A DNA stretch of 64,000 nt from Cupriavidus sp. MP-37 (GTDB taxonomy: Bacteria > Pseudomonadota > Gammaproteobacteria > Burkholderiales > Burkholderiaceae): NCBI RefSeq assembly GCF_020618415.1, contig NZ_CP085344.1, forward strand, positions 186,001 to 250,000. The letters run 5' to 3'. This document shows positions 1-11,055 of the stretch, piece after piece. Made by a program: the position numbers and the translations under genes. The notes under the pieces are model-generated. The model did not search any database, was not told the origin of the DNA, and worked only from the letters and a program-made list of their open reading frames with translations. The first letter of the stretch is position 1. The number at the start of each line of letters is the position of its first letter.

Positions 1-153
1 CTGCGGCCGAAGGGTATTGTGCAGATGCTGGATCTGCTGCGGCCGATCTATGAGAAGACGGCTGCCTATGGGCACTTCGGGCGTGAAGAGCCGGAGTTCT
101 CGTGGGAGGCTACGGATAAGGCGGCTGCGTTGCGGTCTGCTGCTGGGTTGTAA
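1..153 (+). CDS. metK: S-adenosylmethionine synthetase, C-terminal end (partial)
   Basis: The window opens inside this gene; only the last 50 codons are present, ending at TAA 151-153. The readable tail contains the conserved MetK C-terminal block [20 protein letters not shown] followed by [11 protein letters not shown], which is characteristic of bacterial MetK. The enzyme makes SAM from methionine and ATP in the cytosol. The family is usually about 385-400 residues, so most of the protein lies upstream of the window. Other methyl-cycle genes (ahcY, metF) lie 14-17 kb downstream. Identification of the family is secure despite the short fragment. Confidence 0.93.
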   Translation: MRPKGIVQMLDLLRPIYEKTAAYGHFGREEPEFSWEATDKAAALRSAAGL

Positions 154-236
154 GCGGTACGTCGGAGCCCGGACTTCGGCAGGCCCCGCCAGCTCGCAAG
201 GGTTGGTGGGGTTTCGTGTTTTTGGGCGGTCGCTGT

Positions 237-280
237 TGGTGACATGCTGTCGGCTTTCAAAGGCCGACAGCATGTCACCA
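237..280. repeat. 18-bp perfect inverted repeat between metK and kdoO
   Basis: Arms 237-254 and 263-280 are exact reverse complements (TGGTGACATGCTGTCGGC and its complement) around an 8-nt loop. It could end metK transcription, but no T-run follows on either strand, so it is not a classical intrinsic terminator. The rest of 154-384 shows no gene. Confidence 0.8.
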
Positions 281-384
281 GCCTCGACCACGCGTGAAAG
301 GCTGAAATCCGCCTCCATTTCCCCCAGTAGTAAAATCCCAGATCACAAAAAACTCCTTTCCGGGGCCCCGTCCCCAGGACTCCC

Positions 385-1326
385 ATGCCCGCTGCACCAG
401 CCGTTGCCACTGCCACGCCGACCCGCTCCGCATCCGAAGGGACCCTCGACCTGATCCGCCCGCAGCCCTACGCCGACTGGGCTCCGCAGGTCACCCCCGA
501 GGAACGCGCCACGCTGCGCCGCGAGCTGGAGCAGGGCGCGGTGCTTTACTTCCCCAAGCTGAAGTTCCATTTCCAGCCCGGCGAAGAGCGCTTCCTCGAC
601 AGCCGTTATTCCGACGGCAAGTCCAAGAACATCAACCTGCGGGCCGACGACACCGCGGTGCGCGGCGCGCAGGGCAGCCCGCAGGACCTGGCCGACCTGT
701 ACTCGCTGATCCGCCGCTACGCCGACAGCAGCGAGTTGCTGATCCGCACGCTGTTCCCCGAATACATCCCCCACATGACGCGCGCCGGCACCTCGCTGCG
801 GCCCAGCGAGATCGCCGGACGCCCGGTCAGCTGGCGCAAGGACGACACCCGCCTGCATGTGGACTCGTTCCCGTCCAACCCGATGCTCGGCAAGCGTCTG
901 TTGCGCGTGTTCCACAATATCGACCCGGCCGCGCCGCGCGTGTGGCGGGTGGGCGAGCCGTTCGGCGACTTTGCGCAGAAGTTCGTGCCCAAGACCCACG
1001 GCATGTGGCCGGGGCAGGCGGCGCTGATGAAGCTGCTGCATATCACCAAGCGCCGGCGCTCGGAATATGACCACCGCATGCTGCAGCTGCATGACCTGGC
1101 CAAGGCCGACCTCGACTACCAGGCCAACGTGCCGCAGCAGGAATTCCACTTCCCGCCGGGTGCGACCTGGATCGTCTTCAGCGACCAGCTGCTGCACGCC
1201 GCCATGCGCGGGCGCGCGATGATGGAGCAGACCATCTACCTGGCGCCGCAGGCGATTTCGGACCACACCCATTCGCCCGAGGCGGTGCTGTCGCGCATGC
1301 TCGGGCGGCCGATGCTGGTGTCGTGA
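385..1326 (+). CDS. kdoO: Kdo 3-hydroxylase (Fe(II)/2-oxoglutarate dioxygenase)
   Basis: This 313-residue protein matches the Kdo hydroxylase family, which hydroxylates the 3-deoxy-D-manno-octulosonic acid of the lipid A inner core to the Ko form, in an oxygen-dependent reaction at the cytoplasmic face of the inner membrane. Candidate metal ligands are H158 and D160 (LHVDSFPSNP) with a distal histidine at 271 (LLHAAMRG) followed by an arginine at 275, as expected for an Fe(II)/2OG double-stranded beta-helix. It has no signal peptide or membrane segment. The start is ATG 385, preceded by a weak AGGA. It sits just after metK in the same direction but behind a strong hairpin, so it probably has its own promoter. 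The family assignment is fairly sure; the substrate follows from the characterised Burkholderia and Yersinia enzymes. Confidence 0.85.
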   Translation: MPAAPAVATATPTRSASEGTLDLIRPQPYADWAPQVTPEERATLRRELEQGAVLYFPKLKFHFQPGEERFLDSRYSDGKSKNINLRADDTAVRGAQGSPQDLADLYSLIRRYADSSELLIRTLFPEYIPHMTRAGTSLRPSEIAGRPVSWRKDDTRLHVDSFPSNPMLGKRLLRVFHNIDPAAPRVWRVGEPFGDFAQKFVPKTHGMWPGQAALMKLLHITKRRRSEYDHRMLQLHDLAKADLDYQANVPQQEFHFPPGATWIVFSDQLLHAAMRGRAMMEQTIYLAPQAISDHTHSPEAVLSRMLGRPMLVS

Positions 1327-1349
1327 GCGCGGCCCGCGCCGGCTGAAGC

Positions 1350-2753
1350 TCAACGCAGCAGCAGGCGCAGCATGGTGTCGAAGGTCTTGCCGTAAGGCGG
1401 CTTGAGCAGGCCGGCGCCGTTGAGGCTGGCCTGGTGGAACACCGGCTTCACCTTCGAGAAGGTATCGAAGCCTGCCTGCCCGTGATACGCGCCCATGCCG
1501 CTGGCGCCGACGCCGCCGAACGGCAGGCCGTCCTGGGCGATATGGAACAGGGTGTCGTTGACGGTCACGCCGCCGGCGACGGTCTGCTTCATCACATGGT
1601 CGACGGCGCCGCGGTCGCGCTCGAACACATACAGCGCCAGCGGCCGCGGGCGCGCGTTGATGTAGTCGACCGCCTCGTCGAGCGTGCGGTAAGTCACCAC
1701 CGGCAGCACCGGTCCGAAGATTTCCTCGCGCATGGCGGTCACGCCTTCCGGCACATCCAGCAGCAGCACCGGAGGCAGGCGCCGCGCCTGCGCGTCCGGT
1801 TGCGCCTCAGACAGCGGCACCACGGTTGCACCCTGAGCCGCGGCCTCGTCGACCAGTCCTGCCAGCCGAGCGAAATGCCGCGGGCTGATGATGCTGGTGT
1901 AGTCCGCGTTGCGCGCCAGGTCCGGGTAGAGCCGGCCCACGCAGCGGCGCGCCGCTTCCACCAGTTGCGCCCGCAGGTCCTCCGGCACCAGCACATAGTC
2001 CGGCGCGATGCAGGTCTGCCCGGCGTTCATCAGCTTGCCCACCAGGATGCGCTCCACCGCGCGCTCGAGGTCGGCGCCGGCGCCGATGATGGCGGGGGAC
2101 TTGCCACCCAGCTCCAGCGTCACGGGCGTCAGGTTCGCGGCCGCCGCGCGCATCACATGGTGGCCCACCGCGGTCGAGCCCGTGAACAGCAGGTGGTCGA
2201 ACGGCAGCGCGGTGAAGGCGCTGGCGACTTCGGCATCGCCGTTGATCACCACGATCTCGTCCGGGGCGAAGTGCTGCGGCACCAGCTGCGCAAACAGTGC
2301 CGCGAAGCGCGGCGTGTATTCCGACAGCTTGACCATGGCGCGGTTGCCTGCCGCCAGTGCGCCGGCGAGCGGTCCGATGGTCAGGTACAGCGGGTAGTTC
2401 CAGGGCACCACGATGCCCACCACGCCGAGCGGCTGCGGCACCAGGCGCGAGCGGCCCGGACGGAACCAGAACCCGGTGGGCGCGCGCCGCACGCGCATCC
2501 AGCGCTTGCCGTGGCGCAGCGCATCGTCGATGCCCGCGAGGCTGGGGAACACCTCCAGCAGCGCGGTTTCCTGGCGCGGACGGTTGGTGAAATCCGCGTG
2601 GATCGCGGCGGCAATTTCGGCCTGGTTTTCGGTCACCAGGCGCCGCAGGCGCTGCAGGCGGTCGGCGCGCACGGTCCAGGCGGGCAGCTGGTCGCGCCGC
2701 GAGGCGGCATGCATCGCGCCGAAGACGGACGACAGGTCGGGGACTTCTCGCAT
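1350..2753 (-). CDS. NAD(P)-dependent aldehyde dehydrogenase, coniferyl-aldehyde-dehydrogenase type
   Basis: This 467-residue protein is an ALDH-superfamily enzyme that oxidises an aldehyde to the acid. Visible motifs are VVPWNYPLYL (cofactor domain), VTLELGGKSP (catalytic glutamate), NAGQTCIAPDYVL (catalytic cysteine) and [10 protein letters not shown]. Its length and the short C-terminus ending MLRLLLR resemble the coniferyl aldehyde dehydrogenase group rather than the roughly 500-residue betaine-aldehyde type. The start at 2753 is chosen because AGGAG lies about 8 nt upstream; the longer open frame to 3011 has no such site. It is divergent from the GMC oxidoreductase at 3047, which could supply an aldehyde from an alcohol, so the pair may act in sequence. 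The exact substrate is not deducible. Confidence 0.8.
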   Translation of the reverse strand: MREVPDLSSVFGAMHAASRRDQLPAWTVRADRLQRLRRLVTENQAEIAAAIHADFTNRPRQETALLEVFPSLAGIDDALRHGKRWMRVRRAPTGFWFRPGRSRLVPQPLGVVGIVVPWNYPLYLTIGPLAGALAAGNRAMVKLSEYTPRFAALFAQLVPQHFAPDEIVVINGDAEVASAFTALPFDHLLFTGSTAVGHHVMRAAAANLTPVTLELGGKSPAIIGAGADLERAVERILVGKLMNAGQTCIAPDYVLVPEDLRAQLVEAARRCVGRLYPDLARNADYTSIISPRHFARLAGLVDEAAAQGATVVPLSEAQPDAQARRLPPVLLLDVPEGVTAMREEIFGPVLPVVTYRTLDEAVDYINARPRPLALYVFERDRGAVDHVMKQTVAGGVTVNDTLFHIAQDGLPFGGVGASGMGAYHGQAGFDTFSKVKPVFHQASLNGAGLLKPPYGKTFDTMLRLLLR

Positions 2754-3046
2754 GGCTGCGCTCCTGGATTTGCGCGCACATTCGCGCACCATCGCGCAAG
2801 ATAAGGCAGCGCGCCTGCCAACACAATGGAAGCTTCCCACCAGAAGGCCAATTGAAACACCCGTCCGGAAACGCTCGTCCGACGCGCGCGCATTTCGTTG
2901 CCGTCGCCCCGCTCCGGCCCTTGAGCCAGCGCAGCCAGCGCCTACACTGAATCTCACGGCTTGCCATCCGCTGGACGGACAGGGCGCGCGCGCCGGCGCA
3001 GCCCGGCTCACGCATGCGCGCCGCCTGCGGAACCGCGGGGAGACAG

Positions 3047-4726
3047 ATGGAAACCACCTATGACTACGTCATCGTCGGCGCGGGCTCGGCGGGCTGTGCG
3101 CTGGCGGGGCGCCTGGCCGACAGCGGCGACGACACCATCGCGCTGGTCGAGGCCGGGCACCACGACCACCATGTGCTGGTGCGCACACCCGCCGGGCTGG
3201 CCGCGCTGCTGCCGCGCGCGGGAGCGCGCAACTACGGCTTCCACACCGTGCCGCAGCCGGGCCTGAACGGCCGCCGCGGCTACCAGCCGCGCGGGCGCGG
3301 GCTGGGCGGCTGCTCGTCGATCAACGCCATGATCTATACGCGCGGCCGGCCCGCCGACTACGATGCCTGGGCCGACGCCGGCTGCGATGGCTGGTCCTGG
3401 GACGACGTGCTGCCGTACTTCCGCCGCGCCGAATGCAACGAGCGCCTGGCGGGCAGCGACGACGATCCGCTGCACGGCGGCAACGGCCCGCTGCATGTCA
3501 GCGACCTGCGCACGCCCAACCCGTTCGCCGAGCGCTTTATCGAGGCCGCGCAGCAGGCCGGCTATCCGCGCAACGACGATTTCAACGGCGAAGAGCAGGA
3601 GGGCATCGGCTGGTACCAGGTCACGCAGCACGCGGGCGAGCGCTGGAATGCCGCGCGTGCCTACCTGCACGGCGGCAACGTGCGCGACCGCGCCTGCAAT
3701 GGCGGCCGTGCGCGGCTGCAGGTGCTGACCGACACGCAGGCCCTGCGCATCGTCTTCGAAGGCCGCCACGCCACCGGGGTACTGGTGCTGCGCGACGGCC
3801 GCCAGCAGCTGCTGCGCGCGCGTCGCGACGTGATCGTGTGCGCGGGCACGTTCGGCTCGCCGCAGCTGCTGATGGTCTCGGGCGTCGGGCCCGCGGCGCA
3901 TCTGCGCGAACACGGCATCGGCGTGGTCCATGACCTGCCCGGCGTGGGCGCCAACCTGCAAGACCATCTCGACGTGGTGCTGCACAAGCGCACCGCCGTG
4001 CCCGAGCTGTTCGGCGTGTCGTTCGGTGGCGTCGCGAGGCTGTTGTCCGAAATGCTGCGCTACCGGCGCGAGCGCGCCGGCATGATGTCGAGCAACTTCG
4101 CCGAGGCCGGCGGCTTCGTGCGCAGCCACCCGGCGCTGCCCGAGCCCGACCTGCAGTTGCATTTCGTCGTCGGCCTGGCCGACGACCATATGCGCAAGCT
4201 GAACTTCGGCCACGGCTATTCCTGCCATGTGTGCCTGCTGCGCCCGCGCAGCCGCGGCGAGGTCCGGCTGGCCGCGGCCGATATCCGGCGCGCGCCGCTG
4301 ATCGATCCGAAGTACCTCAGCGACGCGCGCGACCTCGACGACCTGGTCGCCGGGGTGCGCATCGTGCGCAGCATCCTGGCGCAGCCGCAGCTGGCCTGCT
4401 TCGGCGGGCGCGAACTTTATACGGCCGGCCTGCGCGCCGATGGCAGCGACGATGCCGCCGTGCGCGAGCTGATCCGCGCGCGTGCCGACACCATCTACCA
4501 CCCGGTCGGCACCTGCCGCATGGGCATGGATGCGATGGCGGTGGTGGACCCGCAACTGCGCGTGCGCGGGGTGGAGGGCCTGCGCGTGGTCGATGCCTCG
4601 GTGATGCCCACGCTGGTCGGCGGCAACACCAATGCGCCCGCGATCATGATCGGCGAGCGCGCGCACGACCTGATCCGCTATGCGCCGCGGGTGATGCTGC
4701 GGCTGCTGGAGTCGATGGAGGCCTAG
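3047..4726 (+). CDS. GMC-family FAD-dependent alcohol/choline dehydrogenase
   Basis: This 559-residue flavoprotein carries the N-terminal ADP-binding motif DYVIVGAGSAGCALAGRLAD, the GMC signature region GRGLGGCSSINAMIYTRG, and the C-terminal active-site histidine block YHPVGTCRMG with GGNTNAPAIMIGERAHDLI. Members oxidise primary alcohols to aldehydes and pass electrons to quinone or oxygen. ATG 3047 is preferred over the upstream in-frame ATG at 3014 because GGGGAGA precedes it and the FAD motif then starts at residue 6. It is divergent from the aldehyde dehydrogenase. Its stop codon overlaps that of the convergent acyl-CoA dehydrogenase (CTAG at 4723-4726). Choline versus long-chain alcohol specificity cannot be told from sequence. 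Confidence 0.82.
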   Translation: METTYDYVIVGAGSAGCALAGRLADSGDDTIALVEAGHHDHHVLVRTPAGLAALLPRAGARNYGFHTVPQPGLNGRRGYQPRGRGLGGCSSINAMIYTRGRPADYDAWADAGCDGWSWDDVLPYFRRAECNERLAGSDDDPLHGGNGPLHVSDLRTPNPFAERFIEAAQQAGYPRNDDFNGEEQEGIGWYQVTQHAGERWNAARAYLHGGNVRDRACNGGRARLQVLTDTQALRIVFEGRHATGVLVLRDGRQQLLRARRDVIVCAGTFGSPQLLMVSGVGPAAHLREHGIGVVHDLPGVGANLQDHLDVVLHKRTAVPELFGVSFGGVARLLSEMLRYRRERAGMMSSNFAEAGGFVRSHPALPEPDLQLHFVVGLADDHMRKLNFGHGYSCHVCLLRPRSRGEVRLAAADIRRAPLIDPKYLSDARDLDDLVAGVRIVRSILAQPQLACFGGRELYTAGLRADGSDDAAVRELIRARADTIYHPVGTCRMGMDAMAVVDPQLRVRGVEGLRVVDASVMPTLVGGNTNAPAIMIGERAHDLIRYAPRVMLRLLESMEA

Positions 4727-6393
4727 CCCTCAAAGCCGCGCGTCGCCACCCGCCAGAGCGCGTCGGCGCCTGCGTCCAGCGTGCCGAACACGCGCCCGTG
4801 CTGGCGCCCGAGCCGGCTGGCGACGAACAGCTCCGCGTTCTCGGGTTCGGCATGCGCCAGCATCAGTGCTGCCTGCGCGGTCAGCACCAGGCCCTGGGCA
4901 AAGCGGCGCGCACTGGTTTCGAGCTGGTCGGCGTTTTCGCGCAGCATGGCCTGCAGCGAGGCCAGTTCGGCGCGCACCGCGGGATGGCCACCGGCGCGGC
5001 GCGACAGGTCTTGCAGCAGGCGCGCGCCGTCGTCCGGGTTGCGCTGGAGCGCGCGCAGCACGTCCAGGCACATGATGTTGCCCGAACCTTCCCAGATCGA
5101 ATTGACCGGCGCCTCGCGGTACAGGCGCGCCATCGGGCCTTCTTCGACATAGCCGTTGCCGCCCCAGACTTCCATCGCTTCGCCGGTGGCTTCGAGCGTG
5201 CGCTTGCAGACCCAGAACTTGGCCGCGGGCGTGACCACGCGCTTCCAGGCGGCGGCAAGCGGGTCGGGGTTGTCGCCCTCGGCATGCGCGAAGGCGTGGC
5301 CCAGCTCCATCATCAGCAGCGTGGCGGCCTCGGATTCCAGCGCCAGATCCGCCAGCACGTTGCGCATCAGCGGCTGGTCGCACAGCAGGTGGCCGAAGGC
5401 GCTGCGGTGGCGCGTATGGTGCAGCGCCTGGACGAAGGCCGCGCGCAGGATCGCGGCGCTGCCGATCACGCAGTCCAGCCGCGTGCTGGTGGCCATCTCG
5501 ATGATGGTCGGGATGCCGCGGCCTTCCGCGCCGATCAGGATGCCGGCGGCGTCGCGGAACTCGACTTCGCTGCTGGCGTTGGAGCGGTTGCCGAGCTTGT
5601 CCTTGAGCCGCTGGATCTGCACCGCGTTGCGGCTGCCGTCGTCGCGAAAGCGCGGCACGAAGAAGCACGACAGCGGACCGTCTTCGGCGCCCATGCGCGC
5701 AACCACCAGGTGCGCGTCGCACATCGGCGCGGAGAAGAACCACTTGTGGCCGGTCAGCGCGTATTCGGCGCCGCGGCCTTCGCCGCGCACCGCGCGCGCC
5801 ACCGTGGTGTTGGCGCGCACGTCGGAGCCGCCTTGCTTCTCGGTCATGCCCATGCCGATCATGATCGCGGTCTTGCTGCGCCATGGCAGGTCGCGCGCGT
5901 CATGCTCGGTGGCATACAGGCGCGGTTCGAGCTCGGCGAACAGCGCGGCTTCCTTGCGCAGCACGGGGATGCTGGCGAAGGTCATGGTGGGCGGGCACAG
6001 CGAGCCCGATTCCACCTGCGCCTGCAGGAAGTACCCCGCCGTGCGCGCCGCCCAGGCGCCGGCGCGCGGTTGCGCGAAGGGCAGGGCCTGCAGCTGCTGG
6101 CTGCGCAGCAGCCCCAGCAGCGCGTGCCAGCCGGGGTGGAACTCGACCATGTCGATGCGCTCGCCGGTGCGGCTGTGGCTGTGCAGCTCGGGCGTATGGC
6201 GGTTGGCATCCGCTGCCCATTGCTGCACTTCCGGCTCGCCCAGCCGCGCGCCGAACTGCCGCAGCGCGTCGGCATGCCAGCCGCCGCCCAGGCGCTCCAG
6301 CGCGGCCCGTACCGTGGGGTCGCTGTCGAACAGGTTGTAGTGCGCGAGATCCGGCACCTGGTTGAAGACGCGGTGAGTGGCGGCGTCGGTCAT
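4723..6393 (-). CDS. AidB-like acyl-CoA dehydrogenase family protein
   Basis: This 556-residue flavoprotein resembles AidB more than short-chain acyl-CoA dehydrogenases. It has an extended N-terminal region (HRVFNQVPDLAHYNLFDSDP), the FAD-loop motif GMGMTEKQGGSDVRANTT, and the C-terminal WEGSGNIMCLDVLRA block typical of AidB relatives. AidB proteins bind FAD and DNA and are linked to alkylation protection, but many relatives are simply annotated isovaleryl-CoA dehydrogenase; activity here is uncertain. The start at 6393 has GAGGAGA about 6 nt upstream; the open frame reaching 6588 lacks support. It converges with the GMC gene and is divergent from the thiamine operon. Confidence 0.75.
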   Translation of the reverse strand: MTDAATHRVFNQVPDLAHYNLFDSDPTVRAALERLGGGWHADALRQFGARLGEPEVQQWAADANRHTPELHSHSRTGERIDMVEFHPGWHALLGLLRSQQLQALPFAQPRAGAWAARTAGYFLQAQVESGSLCPPTMTFASIPVLRKEAALFAELEPRLYATEHDARDLPWRSKTAIMIGMGMTEKQGGSDVRANTTVARAVRGEGRGAEYALTGHKWFFSAPMCDAHLVVARMGAEDGPLSCFFVPRFRDDGSRNAVQIQRLKDKLGNRSNASSEVEFRDAAGILIGAEGRGIPTIIEMATSTRLDCVIGSAAILRAAFVQALHHTRHRSAFGHLLCDQPLMRNVLADLALESEAATLLMMELGHAFAHAEGDNPDPLAAAWKRVVTPAAKFWVCKRTLEATGEAMEVWGGNGYVEEGPMARLYREAPVNSIWEGSGNIMCLDVLRALQRNPDDGARLLQDLSRRAGGHPAVRAELASLQAMLRENADQLETSARRFAQGLVLTAQAALMLAHAEPENAELFVASRLGRQHGRVFGTLDAGADALWRVATRGFEG

Positions 6394-6597
6394 GCTGTCT
6401 CCTCGAGCGGGCTTGCCGTTTGCTTGCATGGTAGAGCACGCCGCGCGCGTATGAGTGCCTGTTGGTCCGCTTGGTGCCCGTTTTTGCGATGCAGCATGCG
6501 CAATTCGATACCTTTTTGCACAGCTGTGGCACCACCCGCGCCGGCGAACTGGCACTGGCGCCTGCCGGTGCTCTGTGCTTAAATTCACCCCGTTGGA

Positions 6598-8677
<2,080 letters not shown>

Positions 8678-8694
8678 TGTGGTAGCAGGCAGTA

Positions 8695-8721
8695 CGGGCA
8701 TGGCCTCGCAAGCCATGCCCG
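8695..8721 (+). other. Hairpin 1 in the thiC-thiO gap
   Basis: Perfect 10-bp arms, CGGGCATGGC at 8695-8704 and its complement at 8712-8721, around a 7-nt loop. There is no U-tract, so it looks like an mRNA-stability or attenuation element rather than a terminator. Confidence 0.65.
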
Positions 8722-8731
8722 CGCATGATCC

Positions 8732-8759
8732 GCCGCCGCGCAGCGCCCCGCGCGGCGGC
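8732..8759 (+). other. Hairpin 2 in the thiC-thiO gap
   Basis: Perfect 10-bp arms, GCCGCCGCGC at 8732-8741 and its complement at 8750-8759, around an 8-nt loop. It is followed by AAGGAGG (8769-8775), which lies about 40 nt before the thiO ATG and so is too far to be the thiO ribosome site. Confidence 0.6.
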
Positions 8760-8814
8760 ACCGATAACAAGGAGGCCGGACGCGGCCGCATGGCGCGCCC
8801 GGCACAACACCCTC

Positions 8815-10005
8815 ATGACAGCAGTGCAGTCGTTTGATGTCGCCATCCTCGGGGCCGGCCTTGCCGGCCGCCTGGCCGCCTGGTTGCTGGTCCGCAGCGG
8901 CGCCCGCGTGGCGCTGGTGGAGCGGGCCGGCCCGGACGGCGCGGGCTCGGCCGCCTACGTGGCCGCGGCCATGCTGGCGCCGCTGGCCGAGTCGGCGATC
9001 GCCGAGCGCCGCATCGTCGACCTCGGCATCGCCAGCGTCGACCTGTGGCGCGCATGGCTGGCCGAGCTGGCCGAGCCGGTCTTCTTCCAGGAAGACGGCA
9101 CGCTGGTGGTCTGGCATGCGCGCGACCGCGCCGAGATGTCGCTGTTCACCAGCCGCATGCGCGCGGTGGCGCCGCCGGAGCTGGTGGCGCAGCGGCTGCG
9201 CCCGCTCGACGCCGCCGGCGTGGGCGAGGCCGAACCGGCGCTGGCGGGCCGCTTCCCGCAGGGCCTGCTGCTGGCCGGCGAAGGCCAGCTCGACAACCGC
9301 GGCGCGCTGCGCGCGCTGCTGTCGTGCGCGGTCAGCGAAGGCGTGCATTGCGTCTGGGAGGCGGGCGAGGTCGATGCCGGCTCGCTGCCCAAGCTCGGCA
9401 TCCGTGCCGACGTGGTGCTGGATTGCCGCGGCCTGGGAGCGCGCTCGGCGTGGCCCGCGCAGCCGGGCGGCGACAAGCCGGGCCTGCGTGGCCTGCGCGG
9501 CGAAGTGGTGCGCGTGCATGCGCCCGACGTCAAACTGCACCGCCCGGTGCGCCTGCTGCATCCGCGCTATCCGATCTATATCGCGCCCAAGCCCAACGAC
9601 CTGTATGTGATCGGCGCCACCGAGCTGGAAAGCGAGGACGATTCGCCGATGAGCGTGCGTTCCGCGCTGGAGCTGCTGTCGGCGGCGCATTCGCTGCATC
9701 CGGCCTTCGGCGAGGCGCGCGTGCTGGAGCTGAACGTGCAGCGACGTCCGACCCGCCCCGACCACCTGCCGGCGATCCGCGTCGACCAGCAGGCGCGCGT
9801 GGTGCGCGTCAACGGCCTGTACCGCCACGGCTTCCTGATCGCCCCCGCGGTGACCGAGGCCGCGTGCGCGGTGGTGGGCGCGCTGCTCAAGGGCGATCCC
9901 GCCGCGCATGCGGTGCCTGCCGCGCTGCGCTGGCCCGGTATGATCGAGGCGGTGACGGAAGCGCCGGCGCCCACCGTTGGCGCGCGCTCCGGAACGCTGC
10001 ATTAA
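8815..10005 (+). CDS. thiO: Glycine oxidase ThiO
   Basis: This 396-residue FAD-dependent oxidase turns glycine into dehydroglycine, which feeds the thiazole half of thiamine in aerobes that lack ThiH. The FAD-binding motif VAILGAGLAGRLAAWLLVR is at residues 8-26, and the DAO-family C-terminal block RVNGLYRHGFLIAPAVTEA is intact. ATG 8815 puts the dinucleotide motif at the usual place; the in-frame ATG at 8725 would add an arginine/alanine-rich stretch without a ribosome site. It sits directly before thiS (12 nt gap), so its identity is well supported by context. Confidence 0.92.
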   Translation: MTAVQSFDVAILGAGLAGRLAAWLLVRSGARVALVERAGPDGAGSAAYVAAAMLAPLAESAIAERRIVDLGIASVDLWRAWLAELAEPVFFQEDGTLVVWHARDRAEMSLFTSRMRAVAPPELVAQRLRPLDAAGVGEAEPALAGRFPQGLLLAGEGQLDNRGALRALLSCAVSEGVHCVWEAGEVDAGSLPKLGIRADVVLDCRGLGARSAWPAQPGGDKPGLRGLRGEVVRVHAPDVKLHRPVRLLHPRYPIYIAPKPNDLYVIGATELESEDDSPMSVRSALELLSAAHSLHPAFGEARVLELNVQRRPTRPDHLPAIRVDQQARVVRVNGLYRHGFLIAPAVTEAACAVVGALLKGDPAAHAVPAALRWPGMIEAVTEAPAPTVGARSGTLH

Positions 10006-10017
10006 TGCAAGACTGAC

Positions 10018-10215
10018 ATGGATATCCTGCTCAACGGCCGACCGCTCGCCCTTGCCGAATCCGCCACGCTGGCGGACGCGGTGAGCGCGGCGAAGATCGC
10101 GCCTCCCTTTGCCGCGGCGCTCAACGGCCAGTTCGTGCCGCGCGCCGCGCATGCCAACACCCCTCTTGCGGCCGGCGACCGCATCGACCTCGTGCAACCC
10201 GTGACGGGAGGCTGA
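10018..10215 (+). CDS. thiS: Sulfur carrier protein ThiS
   Basis: A 65-residue ubiquitin-like protein ending in the obligatory Gly-Gly (QPVTGG), which is adenylated and thiocarboxylated to deliver sulfur for thiazole formation. The N-terminal MDILLNGRPLALAESATLAD is typical of ThiS. It is placed 12 nt after thiO and 3 nt before thiG, so translation is probably coupled to both. No thiF gene is seen in the window, so the activating enzyme must be encoded elsewhere. Confidence 0.96.
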   Translation: MDILLNGRPLALAESATLADAVSAAKIAPPFAAALNGQFVPRAAHANTPLAAGDRIDLVQPVTGG

Positions 10216-10218
10216 CCC

Positions 10219-11055
10219 ATGACCTTCGAACCTTCCGCAACCCTGCGCGACCCGTTCGTGCTGTATGGCGAGTCATTCGGCTCGCGCCTGCTGCTGGGCA
10301 CCGCGCGCTATCCCTCGCCGGCCACGCTGGAAGCGGCCGTGCAGGCCTCCACCCCGGCCATGATCACCGTCGCGCTGCGCCGCCAGGGCGCGGTCGGCGA
10401 TGGCGAGGGCGGCCAGGCGTTCTGGCAGATGCTGAAGGCGCTGAACGTGCCGGTGCTGCCCAACACCGCCGGCTGCTTCACCGCGCAGGAAGTCATTACC
10501 ACCGCAATGATGGCGCGCGAGGTGTTCGAGACGCCGTGGATCAAGCTCGAACTGATCGGCGACGACTACACGCTGCAGCCCGACACGCTCAACCTGCCGG
10601 CCGTGGCCGAGACCCTGATCAAGGAGGGCTTCAAGGTGCTGCCGTACTGCACCGAAGACCTGGTGCTGTGCCGCCGCCTGCTCGACGTCGGCTGCCAGGC
10701 GCTGATGCCGTGGGCCGCGCCGATCGGCACCGGCCGCGGCGCGGTCAACCCGCACGCGATGCGCGTGCTGCGCGAGCGCCTGCCCGACACGCCGCTGATC
10801 GTCGATGCCGGCCTGGGCCTGCCGTCGCATGCGGCGCAGGTGCTGGAGTGGGGCTACGACGGCGTGCTGCTCAACACCGCGGTGGCGCAGGCCGCCTACC
10901 CGGTCGACATGGCGCGCGCCTTCGCGCAGGCCGTCGCCGCGGGCCGCACCGCCTACCTGGCCGGCCCGATGCCCGAGCGCGAAGTCGCGCAGGCCAGCAC
11001 GCCGGTGGTCGGCATGCCGTTCTGGCACGCCGACAACACGGAGCAGCGCGCATGA
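10219..11055 (+). CDS. thiG: Thiazole synthase ThiG
   Basis: This 278-residue TIM-barrel enzyme condenses 1-deoxyxylulose-5-phosphate, dehydroglycine and ThiS-bound sulfur into the thiazole phosphate. Conserved segments include LLLGTARYPS, ITVALRR, NTAGC, KLELIGDD, VLPYCTEDLVLCRRL, LMPWAAPIGTGRG and VDAGLGLPSHAAQVLEWGYDGVLLNTA. The family signature lysine lies in IKLELIGDD. Its stop overlaps the thiE start (ATGA at 11052-11055), indicating translational coupling. Confidence 0.96.
   Translation: MTFEPSATLRDPFVLYGESFGSRLLLGTARYPSPATLEAAVQASTPAMITVALRRQGAVGDGEGGQAFWQMLKALNVPVLPNTAGCFTAQEVITTAMMAREVFETPWIKLELIGDDYTLQPDTLNLPAVAETLIKEGFKVLPYCTEDLVLCRRLLDVGCQALMPWAAPIGTGRGAVNPHAMRVLRERLPDTPLIVDAGLGLPSHAAQVLEWGYDGVLLNTAVAQAAYPVDMARAFAQAVAAGRTAYLAGPMPEREVAQASTPVVGMPFWHADNTEQRA

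Noticed and set aside
8769..8775. AAGGAGG as the ribosome site of a small gene starting at ATG 8790
   Set aside because: The frame from 8790 differs from thiO and encodes nothing recognisable; thiO starts at 8815 by its FAD motif.
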